A stretch of DNA of 64,000 bases from Deltaproteobacteria bacterium (GTDB taxonomy: Bacteria; Desulfobacterota; JADFVX01). The notes beneath the pieces are model-generated. The model was not told where the DNA came from and did not search any database. It was given only the letters and a program-made list of their open reading frames with translations. Positions 53,757 to 63,059 of the stretch are shown piece after piece; position 1 is the stretch's first letter, and each line of letters opens with the position of its first letter. The translations under genes and the position numbers were made by a program. The stretch spans positions 35,196 to 99,195 of the forward strand of contig JAOUBX010000008.1 in NCBI GenBank assembly GCA_029860075.1, given 5' to 3'.

Positions 53757-54476
53757 ATGCATCTATTAGGGATAATTGAAATTATCATACAAATCTATTT
53801 TGCCGTTCATGCAGGCAGAACCGGCCGTTACGGGTGGATTTTTCTCATCCTCTTTTTTCCCTTGATTGGATCACTAATATACTTTTTTATTGAATATCTG
53901 CCGGAAATGCAGATGGAGGCAAAGATAAAAAAATCAAGAAACCAGAGTCCGCGAAAAAACATATCGCAATTAAAGCGGGAACTGGAACTGACAGACTGTA
54001 TTAAAAACAGGATAAATCTTGCTGAAGCCTATTATCATGAGGGGCAATATGAAGCGTCCATTGATTTACTGGAGAAAAGCCTTACAGGAGCCAATGCCAA
54101 AGATCCTCATATATTGGAAGGATTGAGTTTCTCTCATTATAAAAAAGAGGATTACGCAAAGGCAAAAGAATATCTGTCCTTGTTAAAAGAAAATACAGAG
54201 GGCAAACTTGCAAGTAATTTACGGCTCATGAAAGCAAAGACCCATGAAGCATTGGGAGAGGCAGAAAAAGCGCTGGAAGAATACAAGGCCATTGCAAACA
54301 GTTATGAAAGTGAAGAGGCAAGATGCCGTTATGCGTTGCTGCTGAAAAAATGCGGGCAACATGACTCTGCAAAAGAGCAATTTGAGGAAATATTAAAAAA
54401 TGCAAAACTATACCCCAAACAATATAAGAAATTTCAAGGCAAGTGGGTAGCCATAGCCAGAGAAGAAGTACGCTGA
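53757..54476 (+). CDS. membrane-anchored TPR protein with PLDc_N-like N-terminus
   Basis: A 239-residue protein. Two close N-terminal membrane helices (IEIIIQIYFAVHAGR, GWIFLILFFPLIGSLIYFF) resemble the PLDc_N module. A basic linker and about four TPR-like repeats follow (LAEAYYHEGQYEASIDLLEKS, AKTHEALGEAEKALEEYKAI). It is probably an inner-membrane scaffold with a cytoplasmic helical domain. ATG 53757 has GAGAG upstream. The context gives no function. Confidence 0.72.
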   Translation: MHLLGIIEIIIQIYFAVHAGRTGRYGWIFLILFFPLIGSLIYFFIEYLPEMQMEAKIKKSRNQSPRKNISQLKRELELTDCIKNRINLAEAYYHEGQYEASIDLLEKSLTGANAKDPHILEGLSFSHYKKEDYAKAKEYLSLLKENTEGKLASNLRLMKAKTHEALGEAEKALEEYKAIANSYESEEARCRYALLLKKCGQHDSAKEQFEEILKNAKLYPKQYKKFQGKWVAIAREEVR

Positions 54477-54667
54477 AGGCCTGGTAATAGAAAAAAACGC
54501 GAGCCGGTTTTAATCCTTTTAAAGAGGCCTGAAAACAACCCTGGAAGCCCTATAAAGGTAAAAAGCGTTTAATGAAAGGCAGAAAAATGATTTGCAATCT
54601 TGCAATGATTAGGCTATAAAAAGCAGCAATTAAATTTAGAAGGATTTCCCCCCGGCAGTATATCAAT

Positions 54668-55105
54668 ATGGATCACCAAAGAGAGATTAACAACACCCAT
54701 TGGACGCTCATCTTCATCAGTTGGCTTGTCGCCGCTGTTTCAACGCTGGGCAGCCTCTTTTTCAGTGAAATAATGGAATTGACGCCCTGCGTATTGTGCT
54801 GGTACCAACGGATATTTTTATTTCCCCTGGCAGTGATACTGCTGGTCGGCCTTTTTCCCTTCGACAAAAAGGTGGTTCGCTATGCATTACCCCTGACAAT
54901 CATCGGTTTGCTCTTCACCCTTTATCATTGCCTGCTCTTTTTTGGATTTATCCCCGAGGCCCTTAAACCATGCAGCCAGGGCGTGTCCTGTGCCGACGAC
55001 AGTATGGTGCTGTTCGGCTTTTTGCCAATCCCCCTGCTTTCCCTGGCTTCATTTTTGATTATTCTTACTTTATTACTAATAACCCGAAAAAGGATGTATA
55101 AATGA
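54668..55105 (+). CDS. DsbB/BdbC-like disulfide-bond oxidoreductase
   Basis: A 145-residue membrane protein with four helices. First cysteine pair Cys41-Cys44 in TPCVLCWYQRI and second pair Cys102/Cys108 in CSQGVSC, the layout of DsbB/BdbC, which re-oxidises a DsbA partner using quinone. It overlaps the following DsbA-like gene by four bases, marking a redox pair. The length fits BdbC more than classical DsbB. Confidence 0.88.
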   Translation: MDHQREINNTHWTLIFISWLVAAVSTLGSLFFSEIMELTPCVLCWYQRIFLFPLAVILLVGLFPFDKKVVRYALPLTIIGLLFTLYHCLLFFGFIPEALKPCSQGVSCADDSMVLFGFLPIPLLSLASFLIILTLLLITRKRMYK

Positions 55106-55752
55106 AAAAAAACTATCTTGTAATCGGATCGGTACTGCTGATGGTGCTCATATTTGCCATCGCCGCCTTTATCTATAACTCCCGGCAGACGCAAAAACAG
55201 ATTAAACAGGCCACTGAACAATCGGGGGCTTTGATCAGGGCCCATTCCCCCAGAAAAGGGAATCCTGATGCAAAGGTTACCATTGTGGAGTTCATGGACC
55301 CGGCCTGTGAAACGTGCGCTAAATTCCACCCTTTTGTAAAGAAGCTCATGGCATCCCATCCAGGCAAGGTAAACCTGGTGATTCGTTATGCGGCATTTCA
55401 CCAGGGTTCTGACCTGATGGTAAAGATACTTGAAGCCGTCAAGAAACAGGGTAAGTTCTGGGAGGTACTGGAAAAGATGTTCGAAACCCAGCCCTATTGG
55501 GCCTCTCACCATAACCCGCAGCCACAGGCATTCTGGAACTACTTGCAGCGTTCAGGCTTCGATATGGCCTACCTTGAAAAAGCAATAAATGATCCGGAAA
55601 TTATAAAAGTCCTTGAAAGGGACCAGGCCGATATCAGGCGCCTGGGTGTAAACAAAACGCCCACCTTCTTCGTTAACGGCAAACCGCTGCCCAGCTTTGG
55701 CTATGAGCAACTGGCGACCCTGGTAAATGCCGAAGTGGCGGCAAATTACTAA
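55102..55752 (+). CDS. DsbA-like thioredoxin-fold protein
   Basis: A 216-residue membrane-anchored protein: one N-terminal TM helix, then a thioredoxin fold with the active site Cys69-Glu-Thr-Cys72 in MDPACETCAKF and the cis-Pro loop near VNKTPTFFVNG. It belongs to the DsbA/BdbD group that introduces disulfides into exported proteins. Coupled to the DsbB-like gene upstream by a four-base overlap. Confidence 0.88.
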   Translation: MKKNYLVIGSVLLMVLIFAIAAFIYNSRQTQKQIKQATEQSGALIRAHSPRKGNPDAKVTIVEFMDPACETCAKFHPFVKKLMASHPGKVNLVIRYAAFHQGSDLMVKILEAVKKQGKFWEVLEKMFETQPYWASHHNPQPQAFWNYLQRSGFDMAYLEKAINDPEIIKVLERDQADIRRLGVNKTPTFFVNGKPLPSFGYEQLATLVNAEVAANY

Positions 55753-55828
55753 GCATAGTCAGTAAAAAAGAGACGAGCTTTCTCTTTCACTCATTTATCA
55801 TCAACAATGAGAATATTCTTTTTCATCA

Positions 55829-56167
55829 TTATTTGACGAGCTTGGGATTATTTTTATGTCTCTTTGAGTCCCGTCTCGTCTTCTTATCCAGATTTTTTCT
55901 GATTGCCCCGGTCATATCTATGCCTGTCTGGTTGGCTATACAGGTAATAACAAAGAAAATATCAGCCAGTTCGTCGGCAAGGGAAATCTCCTTATCTGAC
56001 GGTTTAAAACTCTGGTCGCCATAGGTTCTGGACATAACTCTTGCCAGTTCCCCGACTTCTTCCATGAGTTGCGCAAGGTTGGTCATTTCCGAGAAATACC
56101 GAACACCATGCTCCTTTATCCAGTCATCAACAATTGTCTGATACTCTCTAAAAGTTATATTTTCCAC
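55829..56167 (-). CDS. MazG-like nucleotide pyrophosphohydrolase
   Basis: A 112-residue protein of the all-alpha MazG-like group. Metal-binding residues are visible in LMEEVGELARVM and LADELADIFFVI. GTG 56167 has GGGAG upstream and starts at VENITFREYQ, the usual N-terminus. A longer frame from 56317 would add 50 unrelated residues and overlap the divergent gene at 56281, so the short start is chosen. It probably hydrolyses a nucleotide triphosphate; the substrate is unknown. Confidence 0.85.
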   Translation of the reverse strand: MENITFREYQTIVDDWIKEHGVRYFSEMTNLAQLMEEVGELARVMSRTYGDQSFKPSDKEISLADELADIFFVITCIANQTGIDMTGAIRKNLDKKTRRDSKRHKNNPKLVK

Positions 56168-56280
56168 CTGTCTCCCTGCAAATAAGTTTACTAATTTGAT
56201 TGTAACGTAATATAATAGGTTATATAACCAGCCTGAACAAGAACTAACCCATAGCTTTTTAACTTTTTTTACCATACTGG

Positions 56281-57513
56281 ATGAAAACAATAACGACGGA
56301 TTTCCCGGCAGCAACAAAGAAGAATATTATTAGAGTCATTCTCCTTCTCGCTTTCTTATTATTTCAACCAGGGCAAGCTCTCTTTGCACAGGAAGATTTC
56401 CCGGAAGAAAGCGAGCTTGAATCAATTGAGAAATCGATTGAAGCGCTCCTTCCTTCAGAGGAAAAAGATGAGCTAAGAAGTCGCTACTACCTTATTCTTG
56501 CCCGGGAAAAGCTGAATAATAAGGAGTTTGAGGAAACACTTAATTTACTCGAAAACAACAGTGAGTATATTAGGGATGAAAAAACCGCCACACTGATGAG
56601 GGGGATAGCCTGCTATTTTACAGGAAGCCACTATGAAGCTGAAGCTGAATTACTTAACATTGCCTATGACGATGGGGGAAACAAGGAGGCGCTAAACCTG
56701 CTTGGAAGTATCTATTATGAAAGAGGTGATCTGACTATTGCCATAGAACACTGGCAATGGGCGCTATCGCTTGAAAAGGAGAATGCGGAACTTAAGGCAA
56801 TGATTGCCAAGGCAAAGAGGGAGGCTGCCGTAGAATCAAAAATGGAGAAAACCTTTACAGGCAGGTTTCTCATTAATTATGACGGCAGGCGCGATGAAAA
56901 AACAGGCCATGTCATATCGGGTATACTGGAAGAAGCTTATTATGACGTAGGCACAGACCTCAACTTCTTTCCCGAAAAAGAGATAAGCGTCATTATATAT
57001 ACGGAAAAGGAATTTAAGGAAGTCACCCTGGCGCCGGGCTGGGCCGGAGGGCTTTATGATGGGAAAATAAGAATCCCCTCCGGTGGCGCCGAGCTCTCGT
57101 CCATGAAGCTCAGGCAACTCATTTACCATGAATACACCCATGCCGTTATTCATCTACTTGCAGGAGGCATGTGCCCCAGGTGGCTTAACGAAGGGATTGC
57201 CATGTACGAAGAGAGCAAAGTGAATGCAGAAGGGGAACAATTCAAGGCAAGCCCAAAGAGTAACATCGATATCTCCAGCAGTGGTGACATTGACCTTCTT
57301 TTAATGTCAGACAATGCAGACAAGGCCCTCTTTGCCTACAGACAGAGTTACAGCCTTGCCAGGAACCTTATAGACAACTACGGAATCCACAAGATTGCCG
57401 GACTGTTAAAGGCCCTTGGAAAAAACAAACCCTTTAAAAAAACATTCAACCAGGCATACGGCAACGACAACCTTTCCTTTGACACGTGGTGGAAAAATGT
57501 ATATAAAGATTAA
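56281..57513 (+). CDS. secreted TPR metallopeptidase (peptidase MA-like)
   Basis: A 410-residue exported protein. Signal peptide (VILLLAFLLFQPGQALFA), TPR-like helices at about 40-190 (LNLLGSIYYERGDLTIAIEHWQWAL), then a gluzincin domain with the zinc motif His283-Glu-Tyr-Thr-His287 (IYHEYTHAV) and a downstream glutamate in LNEGIAMYEE. This fits the peptidase MA-like group. The substrate is unknown. A TPR protein follows after 54 bases on the same strand. Confidence 0.82.
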   Translation: MKTITTDFPAATKKNIIRVILLLAFLLFQPGQALFAQEDFPEESELESIEKSIEALLPSEEKDELRSRYYLILAREKLNNKEFEETLNLLENNSEYIRDEKTATLMRGIACYFTGSHYEAEAELLNIAYDDGGNKEALNLLGSIYYERGDLTIAIEHWQWALSLEKENAELKAMIAKAKREAAVESKMEKTFTGRFLINYDGRRDEKTGHVISGILEEAYYDVGTDLNFFPEKEISVIIYTEKEFKEVTLAPGWAGGLYDGKIRIPSGGAELSSMKLRQLIYHEYTHAVIHLLAGGMCPRWLNEGIAMYEESKVNAEGEQFKASPKSNIDISSSGDIDLLLMSDNADKALFAYRQSYSLARNLIDNYGIHKIAGLLKALGKNKPFKKTFNQAYGNDNLSFDTWWKNVYKD

Positions 57514-57567
57514 TAGGTCAATCGGTTTATCCCGGATTAGGGAGGGCATGAAATTCAGGAGCAATAT

Positions 57568-58014
57568 ATGACTGAAGAAGAGTATAATAAAGCAATGGCC
57601 AAAGGCATTGCGCTTCTTAAAAAGGGACATGCCGTTGATGCCGTATTTATCTTCGAAGAAATTATCGAAAAAACAGGCCCTAACGGAGCAGCTTATTCCC
57701 TGCTCGGCCTTTCCATGGCCAGGGCGAAGGTAGAAATAAAAAAAGCGGAAAAATACTGCATAGAAGCGATTAAGATGCACCCATCAAGGGCTGATTATTA
57801 CCGTAATCTTGCAGAGCTTTACATGATCGCAAGAAAGAGAAATAAAGCGATCATGGTTCTTGAAAGAGGTGTGAAAGTCTGTAAAAATAAAAAAATGCTC
57901 CTCCAAAAATGGAGAATGATGGGCATGAGAAAAAGCCCGCCTCTTCCATTTCTTTCAAGATCAAATCCGGTAAACAAGTATCTGGGATTATTACGAAGAA
58001 GGATATCCTCATAG
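57568..58014 (+). CDS. TPR-repeat protein
   Basis: A 148-residue cytoplasmic protein with about three TPR-like repeats (KGIALLKKGHAVDAVFIFEEI, YRNLAELYMIARKRNKAIMVLERG) and a basic end. No signal peptide. It follows the secreted peptidase gene at 56281. TPR assignment is reasonable; role unknown. Confidence 0.65.
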   Translation: MTEEEYNKAMAKGIALLKKGHAVDAVFIFEEIIEKTGPNGAAYSLLGLSMARAKVEIKKAEKYCIEAIKMHPSRADYYRNLAELYMIARKRNKAIMVLERGVKVCKNKKMLLQKWRMMGMRKSPPLPFLSRSNPVNKYLGLLRRRISS

Positions 58015-58124
58015 GAGCCCGGCAGGCTCCTGGATAAAGAGGATATCAAGGGGGGCATTTATTTACGATCACACCCTGCCTGTCACTGAAAATCGGTTCT
58101 TTTTAAGAAAGGGGGAAGATGAAG

Positions 58125-59603
58125 TCAACTTTCCTCCAGTAATTCAGGAATCTCCAGGCCGTCTTTCTCGATAATTTCCCTGAAAGTCTTCACTACTTCC
58201 GGATCGAACTGTATTCCCGCCATTCTTTCAAGCTCTTCCACGGCAGCCTCGGTTGACATAGCCGACCGGTAAGGGCGTTCCGACGTCATTGCTTCAAAGG
58301 CATCGGCCACACCGACAATCCTGGCGCCAAGGGGAATTTCATCACCTTTTTTACCATAAGGATAACCCTCGCCATTATAAAATTCATGGTGGTGCATGAC
58401 AATGGAAACAACACCCTCCAAACCATTCATTCGTTTCAATATTTTGCTCCCTATCCTGGGATGTTCTTTCATTTCGTGAAACTCATCGTTCGAAAGGGGC
58501 GCTTCTTTGAGAAGTATGCTGTCACGAATACCTATTTTACCAATATCATGAAGAATGGCACCTCTTTTTATCGTTTCCATATCGGCACCCGATATACCCA
58601 TTTTTTCAGCAATCATGCAGGAGTATATGGACAGGCGAACAGCATGGTTGGCCGTATACTGGTCTCTCGCCTCAACGGCATTTGCAAGGGCTGCAATCAC
58701 ATCGAGATGAGTACTTTTCACCCTTTCATATAACCTGGCATTTTCAATGGCAATTCCCGCCTGACCGCAAAGAACGGAAACAACTTCTTCGTCGGAATGG
58801 GTAAAGGGCTGATTGTTGGACACTTTGGCCAGGTTCAATACACCATGGAGATTATTATTTATTATGATAGGAACGCAAAGGGCAGAATTTATTTCATTAT
58901 TTTTCATTAGGGATTCAAGTTCAGGCGCTATTTCATCTTTGCCACCATCGAGCAGCAAAGACTTCCTGTTTTTCACGACCCATTTATCGATATCCAAAGT
59001 ATATTCCCTGGTATGGTCATCATTCATATCGACACCGAGAGCTGCCTTCATTTTAAGTGTGCCGTCATTTTCGAGAAGCATGAGAGAGGTCCTCTCGGAA
59101 TTCGTATATTGTGCAGCCTCTTCAACAATAATATCCATAAGCTGATCGATATTAAGTTCCCGAAGAAGCCTTTTATTCACTTCAAAAAGAGGAAGTGTCG
59201 CTTTAAGCTTGATATTTTCTTTAATTATCCTGCTTCTGTCGAGAACATCTTCTACGGCATCACGAATTTCACCGGGTGTAAAAGGCTTCAGGATAAAAGC
59301 CTGCGTGCCGTGCCGCATGGACTCCATGGCAATATCGATGGTTCCGTGACCTGTAATGACAATAATGGGAAGAACAACGGAAAACTCGCCTCTTATTTTT
59401 TCAATCAGCGGCATGCCCCCGAGCTTGGGCATTTTTATATCCGTTATGACAAGGTCATAGGACTCATTGACTAATTTGTTATAACCCTCTTCACCATCGG
59501 AAGCCGTTGATACTGAATAATCGGCATTAGTCAATATTTCAGCGAGCACCTCCCGAATCACGGGCTCATCATCAATGATCAGGATATTTTCCTTTAGCAT
59601 CAA
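58125..59603 (-). CDS. REC-GAF-HD-GYP response regulator (predicted c-di-GMP phosphodiesterase)
   Basis: A 492-residue regulator: receiver (IDDEP, VITDIKMPKLGG, ILKPFT), linker (LKATLPLFEVNKRLL), GAF at about 155-300, HD-GYP at about 310-470 with NHAVRL, ILHDIGKIG, EHPRIGSK, HHHEFYNGEGYPYG and DAFEAMTSERPYR. All motifs for cyclic-di-GMP hydrolysis are present. It overlaps the HAMP/GAF kinase gene at 59600 by four bases. Close in plan to the protein at 20382. Confidence 0.93.
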   Translation of the reverse strand: MMLKENILIIDDEPVIREVLAEILTNADYSVSTASDGEEGYNKLVNESYDLVITDIKMPKLGGMPLIEKIRGEFSVVLPIIVITGHGTIDIAMESMRHGTQAFILKPFTPGEIRDAVEDVLDRSRIIKENIKLKATLPLFEVNKRLLRELNIDQLMDIIVEEAAQYTNSERTSLMLLENDGTLKMKAALGVDMNDDHTREYTLDIDKWVVKNRKSLLLDGGKDEIAPELESLMKNNEINSALCVPIIINNNLHGVLNLAKVSNNQPFTHSDEEVVSVLCGQAGIAIENARLYERVKSTHLDVIAALANAVEARDQYTANHAVRLSIYSCMIAEKMGISGADMETIKRGAILHDIGKIGIRDSILLKEAPLSNDEFHEMKEHPRIGSKILKRMNGLEGVVSIVMHHHEFYNGEGYPYGKKGDEIPLGARIVGVADAFEAMTSERPYRSAMSTEAAVEELERMAGIQFDPEVVKTFREIIEKDGLEIPELLEES

Positions 59604-61702
59604 TCATACTCCTTTATAGGCAATTTAATTGTAAAGGTACTTCCTTTTCCAGCTTGACTCTTAAGGTCGATTTTACCACCATGTTTTTCAATGATTCCAT
59701 GACTGACGGAAAGCCCCAGACCAGTCCCTTTTGTTTCAGGCTTTGTTGTAAAGAAAGGATCGAATATCTTGCTGCTCACCTCTTCCGACATTCCGATACC
59801 GCTATCTTCAATGGCAATATTAACCCAGGCATGGCTGGCAAAAGTCTTTACCTTCAGGATGCCGCCATCGTACATGGCATGTATGGCATTATTGAAAAGG
59901 TTAAGTAAAACCTGTTTAATCTGCGCGGCATCCACAGCAATCAGGGGAATGCCGGGCGCATATTCCTCAACGATTTCTATATCTGAAAGTTTTGCCTGAT
60001 GAGAGATAAGATCCAGCGTATCCCCTACGATATCAAGAATATCCATAGACTCTGTTCTTGAATCGGATTGCCTTGCAAAATCCAGCAGATTCCGCACAAT
60101 GGTTCTGATCCGCATCGTTTCATCATGTATAACCTTCAGCCTTTTCCTGTCTTTTTCAGAACCCTCGGGATTATCCATCATCATGCAGGTATAGGTCAAG
60201 ACCCCCGTAAGAGGATTGTTTACCTCGTGGGCCACATTTGCCGCAAGTTCCCCGAGTGATGCCAGTTTGGCCGTTCTAAGAAGCTGTTCCTGTGTCTTTT
60301 TGATTTCATCGAGCTGCTCTTTCAGTTTCCCGTAAAGCTGGGAATTTTCAACGGCCGTTCCTATCTGGTCTCCAATGGCGCGAAGCAACTTCACCTCATC
60401 GCCGGAAAAGGCATGTGAAGCATAGGACGTGATATTCATGGCGCCCAGCGTCTCTTCCCGTGATCGCAGAGGAATACTCGCAAAGGCCTTGAATTTTACA
60501 TCAAGGAGGGACAATCTTGTTGCTCTTGCATCTATTGACACATCATCGACGATGATAGGTTCACCCGAGGTTGCAACCTTACCGGCAATGCCCTCGCCCG
60601 GCTTGAGAAGCCTGATCTCGGCGGCAAGCTCAGCTTCTATACCTTCGTAAGCAGCCATTTCAAAAACCTTTCCTCCCCTGGCCGGCAGATAAATCCAGCC
60701 AAACTCCATTCCTGTTACCTTTAAAACCTCCTGCAGAGCCCCATGAAGCGTCGTTTTTAAATTAAGCGACTGGTTAACGACAGAAGCAACCATATTTATG
60801 GCAAAAAGCTGCTGCAAATGACGATTAATCTCTTCATCCTTTTTTGACAGGGAATCGACCATCCGGTTAAAAGATGTAGCCAGATGACCTATTTCATCCT
60901 TTGAACTTACGTCAATCTGCTCGTAGGTCCCCCTCTTCTCAATGGCCTCTACCCCCCTGTTGAGCCTTAAAAGAGGGTCCGTTATTCTTTTTGCCAGCAG
61001 GTAGGCAAATATAAAACCGAGCGGGAGAAAAAGCATGGCAACGGAAATACTCGCCAGCACAATATCTCTCAGGCTGGCCTCAACGCTCCTCAGGGAAAGG
61101 CCGACCCTAACCACCCCTATTATCATCCCCTTTTCCAGATCACCCGGCAAGTCACTATTCTCCCCCTCTATTGCCTCCGCTTCCATATCCATGACAATAT
61201 CTTCATCGCGAAATACTTTTGAAACCTTTACAGGAGCCCACAATTCATAAATAGTATCATTAGCTACCGTCATTTCCCGCCAGAAAGGAGCGCCCTGCCT
61301 GTAAATTTCCTTTCTTACATCCACAGGCAGAGGCTCATTCTCTTTGTCAAAAGGCAGCGGATGTTCCGAAGATGCCAGTTTAATGGTCAAAGGCTTTCCT
61401 TCCATGTTATAAGCGCCTGCATAAAGGGTATTTCGCTCCTGCAAAACACCAATAAGAGCAGGTGTTATTAAGTCGGGATTTTCTGCAAAAACACCGAGCT
61501 TACTTTCAGAAGCAAGGTTGGAAACCGTAGATAAACCGTTCCTGACAAGCTCCTGCTTTAAAAGTTTTCCCTGCTGATAGATAACCACGGCCGTAAAACA
61601 TATGGATAAAGAGGCAACCAGGATAGCGACAGACCAGAAAACCTTCGGCAAAAAGCCGCTCAAAATTTTATCTATCATTTTATCTCGGTATCCATAAGCC
61701 AC
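59600..61702 (-). CDS. membrane HAMP-GAF sensor histidine kinase
   Basis: A 700-residue kinase: TM at about 15-37, periplasmic sensor at 38-220, second TM at about 222-245, HAMP (RITDPLLRLNRGVEAIE, DEIGHLATSFN), GAF at about 310-460 (FASIPLRSREETLGAMN), coiled coil, HisKA with His492 in NVAHEVNNPLTG, HATPase with DSGIGMSEE and GTGLGLSVSHG. GTG 61702 is possible, but ATG 61678 just before the first TM also fits. Overlaps the REC-GAF-HD-GYP gene by four bases; an orphan binding protein lies upstream, so the three probably form one pathway. Confidence 0.9.
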   Translation of the reverse strand: MAYGYRDKMIDKILSGFLPKVFWSVAILVASLSICFTAVVIYQQGKLLKQELVRNGLSTVSNLASESKLGVFAENPDLITPALIGVLQERNTLYAGAYNMEGKPLTIKLASSEHPLPFDKENEPLPVDVRKEIYRQGAPFWREMTVANDTIYELWAPVKVSKVFRDEDIVMDMEAEAIEGENSDLPGDLEKGMIIGVVRVGLSLRSVEASLRDIVLASISVAMLFLPLGFIFAYLLAKRITDPLLRLNRGVEAIEKRGTYEQIDVSSKDEIGHLATSFNRMVDSLSKKDEEINRHLQQLFAINMVASVVNQSLNLKTTLHGALQEVLKVTGMEFGWIYLPARGGKVFEMAAYEGIEAELAAEIRLLKPGEGIAGKVATSGEPIIVDDVSIDARATRLSLLDVKFKAFASIPLRSREETLGAMNITSYASHAFSGDEVKLLRAIGDQIGTAVENSQLYGKLKEQLDEIKKTQEQLLRTAKLASLGELAANVAHEVNNPLTGVLTYTCMMMDNPEGSEKDRKRLKVIHDETMRIRTIVRNLLDFARQSDSRTESMDILDIVGDTLDLISHQAKLSDIEIVEEYAPGIPLIAVDAAQIKQVLLNLFNNAIHAMYDGGILKVKTFASHAWVNIAIEDSGIGMSEEVSSKIFDPFFTTKPETKGTGLGLSVSHGIIEKHGGKIDLKSQAGKGSTFTIKLPIKEYD

Positions 61703-61807
61703 AAGCCTGCTTTATAAGGCTTAAAAGGCTCCTGGTTTTTATCTTCAAAAAAAGGTCTCCACTGTTTAAAAGGCGTACCTGCCCGGCATTTAAGCCCCGG
61801 AAGGTAT

Positions 61808-62719
61808 TCAATAAACCTTATGGGCCGAAGCAATCAAATTTTCAGGCAGTTTAAGGCCCAGTTTTTTTGCAATACGGCTATTAAGGGTCAGCTTTAACTT
61901 TCTCGGTCTATAAGGAGTTACCTTCATAACCTTTTTGCCGTCAAGAATTTTTTGTGCAATTTCCCCTGCCTGGCGCCCCACATCTTCACTGTCAAAAGAA
62001 AAGGCCATAAGCGCGCCGTTTTTAACATATTTTTCGGAAATACCAATAAGGGGTATGCTGTTTTGAAGTGAAAAAAGAAGCATGTATTCTGCCGATTCTC
62101 TCGTTATGGCTGTCGTATCGGGAATCATCCAGAGTGCGTCTACATTTCCCTTCATCTCTGAAATAGCGTTAATCGTTTCAGATTTTGCATTTATACTGAC
62201 GGCAATAAGGGTGATTCCAAGCGCTCTGGCGGCAATCCTGCCCTCTTCAATAAGATTGCTTGTTTTTGACGGGTCATAAACGACACCTATTCTCTTTGTA
62301 TGAGGGGCTGCTTCCAGAAGAGCGGCAAACTGAACATCAGGGGGGATATTCATACTGATACCGGTCATATTTGCCGGCAGCTTACCGGCAGGGTGACCGA
62401 TAATTTCATGAGGATTCAAAACAAAGGTAAAAATAACAGGTATGTCTTTTACGCTGTTTTTTACAAGATTTAAAGCGTCGCTGCCAAGTGTAAAGACAAG
62501 GTGCATCTTGTCATCATTAAGGTACATCACTACTCTGGCCGCTTTTTCATCATCATAATCAAGCACGTACTCATTGACTTCAGCATTTACACTCGATTTA
62601 AAGCCATTAACAGCATCCTGGTATGGCCTGATGTCAACACTCTTAACGGCAGCCACGTCCTCCCCATGAAGGGGGGCAACATATAACAATAGCAGCATAA
62701 TCGAGACAATTATCTTCAT
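61808..62719 (-). CDS. ABC-type substrate-binding protein (TrpX-like family), orphan
   Basis: A 303-residue periplasmic protein of the ABC_sub_bind type. Start ATG 62719 is chosen because the signal peptide (IVSIMLLLLYVAPLHG) begins there; a longer frame from 62761 exists. Core features: FTLGSDALNLVKN, VIFTFVLNPHEI, IGVVYDPSKTSNLIEEGR, LWMIPDTTAI and GQRAGEIAQKILDGKK-like end. No permease or ATPase genes are nearby. The downstream gene encodes a membrane kinase, so it may serve as a sensor subunit rather than a transporter part. Confidence 0.82.
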   Translation of the reverse strand: MKIIVSIMLLLLYVAPLHGEDVAAVKSVDIRPYQDAVNGFKSSVNAEVNEYVLDYDDEKAARVVMYLNDDKMHLVFTLGSDALNLVKNSVKDIPVIFTFVLNPHEIIGHPAGKLPANMTGISMNIPPDVQFAALLEAAPHTKRIGVVYDPSKTSNLIEEGRIAARALGITLIAVSINAKSETINAISEMKGNVDALWMIPDTTAITRESAEYMLLFSLQNSIPLIGISEKYVKNGALMAFSFDSEDVGRQAGEIAQKILDGKKVMKVTPYRPRKLKLTLNSRIAKKLGLKLPENLIASAHKVY

Positions 62720-62835
62720 CGCACTTCTGCAGTTAAAATGTCTGCTAATAAAATCAATCATCGATTTAATTATTATAATCTAATCCGGTTTATCGGTTTT
62801 AATCCTTAAGGGGCGCAATTCCCCAAAGCATGCTG

Positions 62836-62867
62836 CGATATAAAATTAATGACTCCAATTTATATCG
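62836..62867. repeat. inverted repeat in the gap before 61808-62719
   Basis: CGATATAAA (62836-62844) and TTTATATCG (62859-62867) are perfect complements with a 14-base centre. It lies in the gap 62762-63059, which shows no gene. It could be an operator or a hairpin; nothing in the sequence tells which. Confidence 0.35.
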
Positions 62868-63059
62868 TGTCTGTTTGCTGCGGGGTGGCTGGTTTATATA
62901 CTATTAAGAAATGAAGGTTTCTACAATCCTTTATTTTAAAAATTACAGAGGCCTCCGGCCTAAAAATGCCTTCTTTCTCCGGGAGAGTCCTTTAGTGGCG
63001 AAAGGTCATCATATGCCCTGTTGAATAGATTGCGAGCAACCGGACGCCCATATTTTTCC

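Noticed and set aside
56168..56317. Longer N-terminus for the MazG-like gene
   Set aside because: The extra residues are unlike the family and overlap the divergent gene at 56281; GTG 56167 has a ribosome-binding site.
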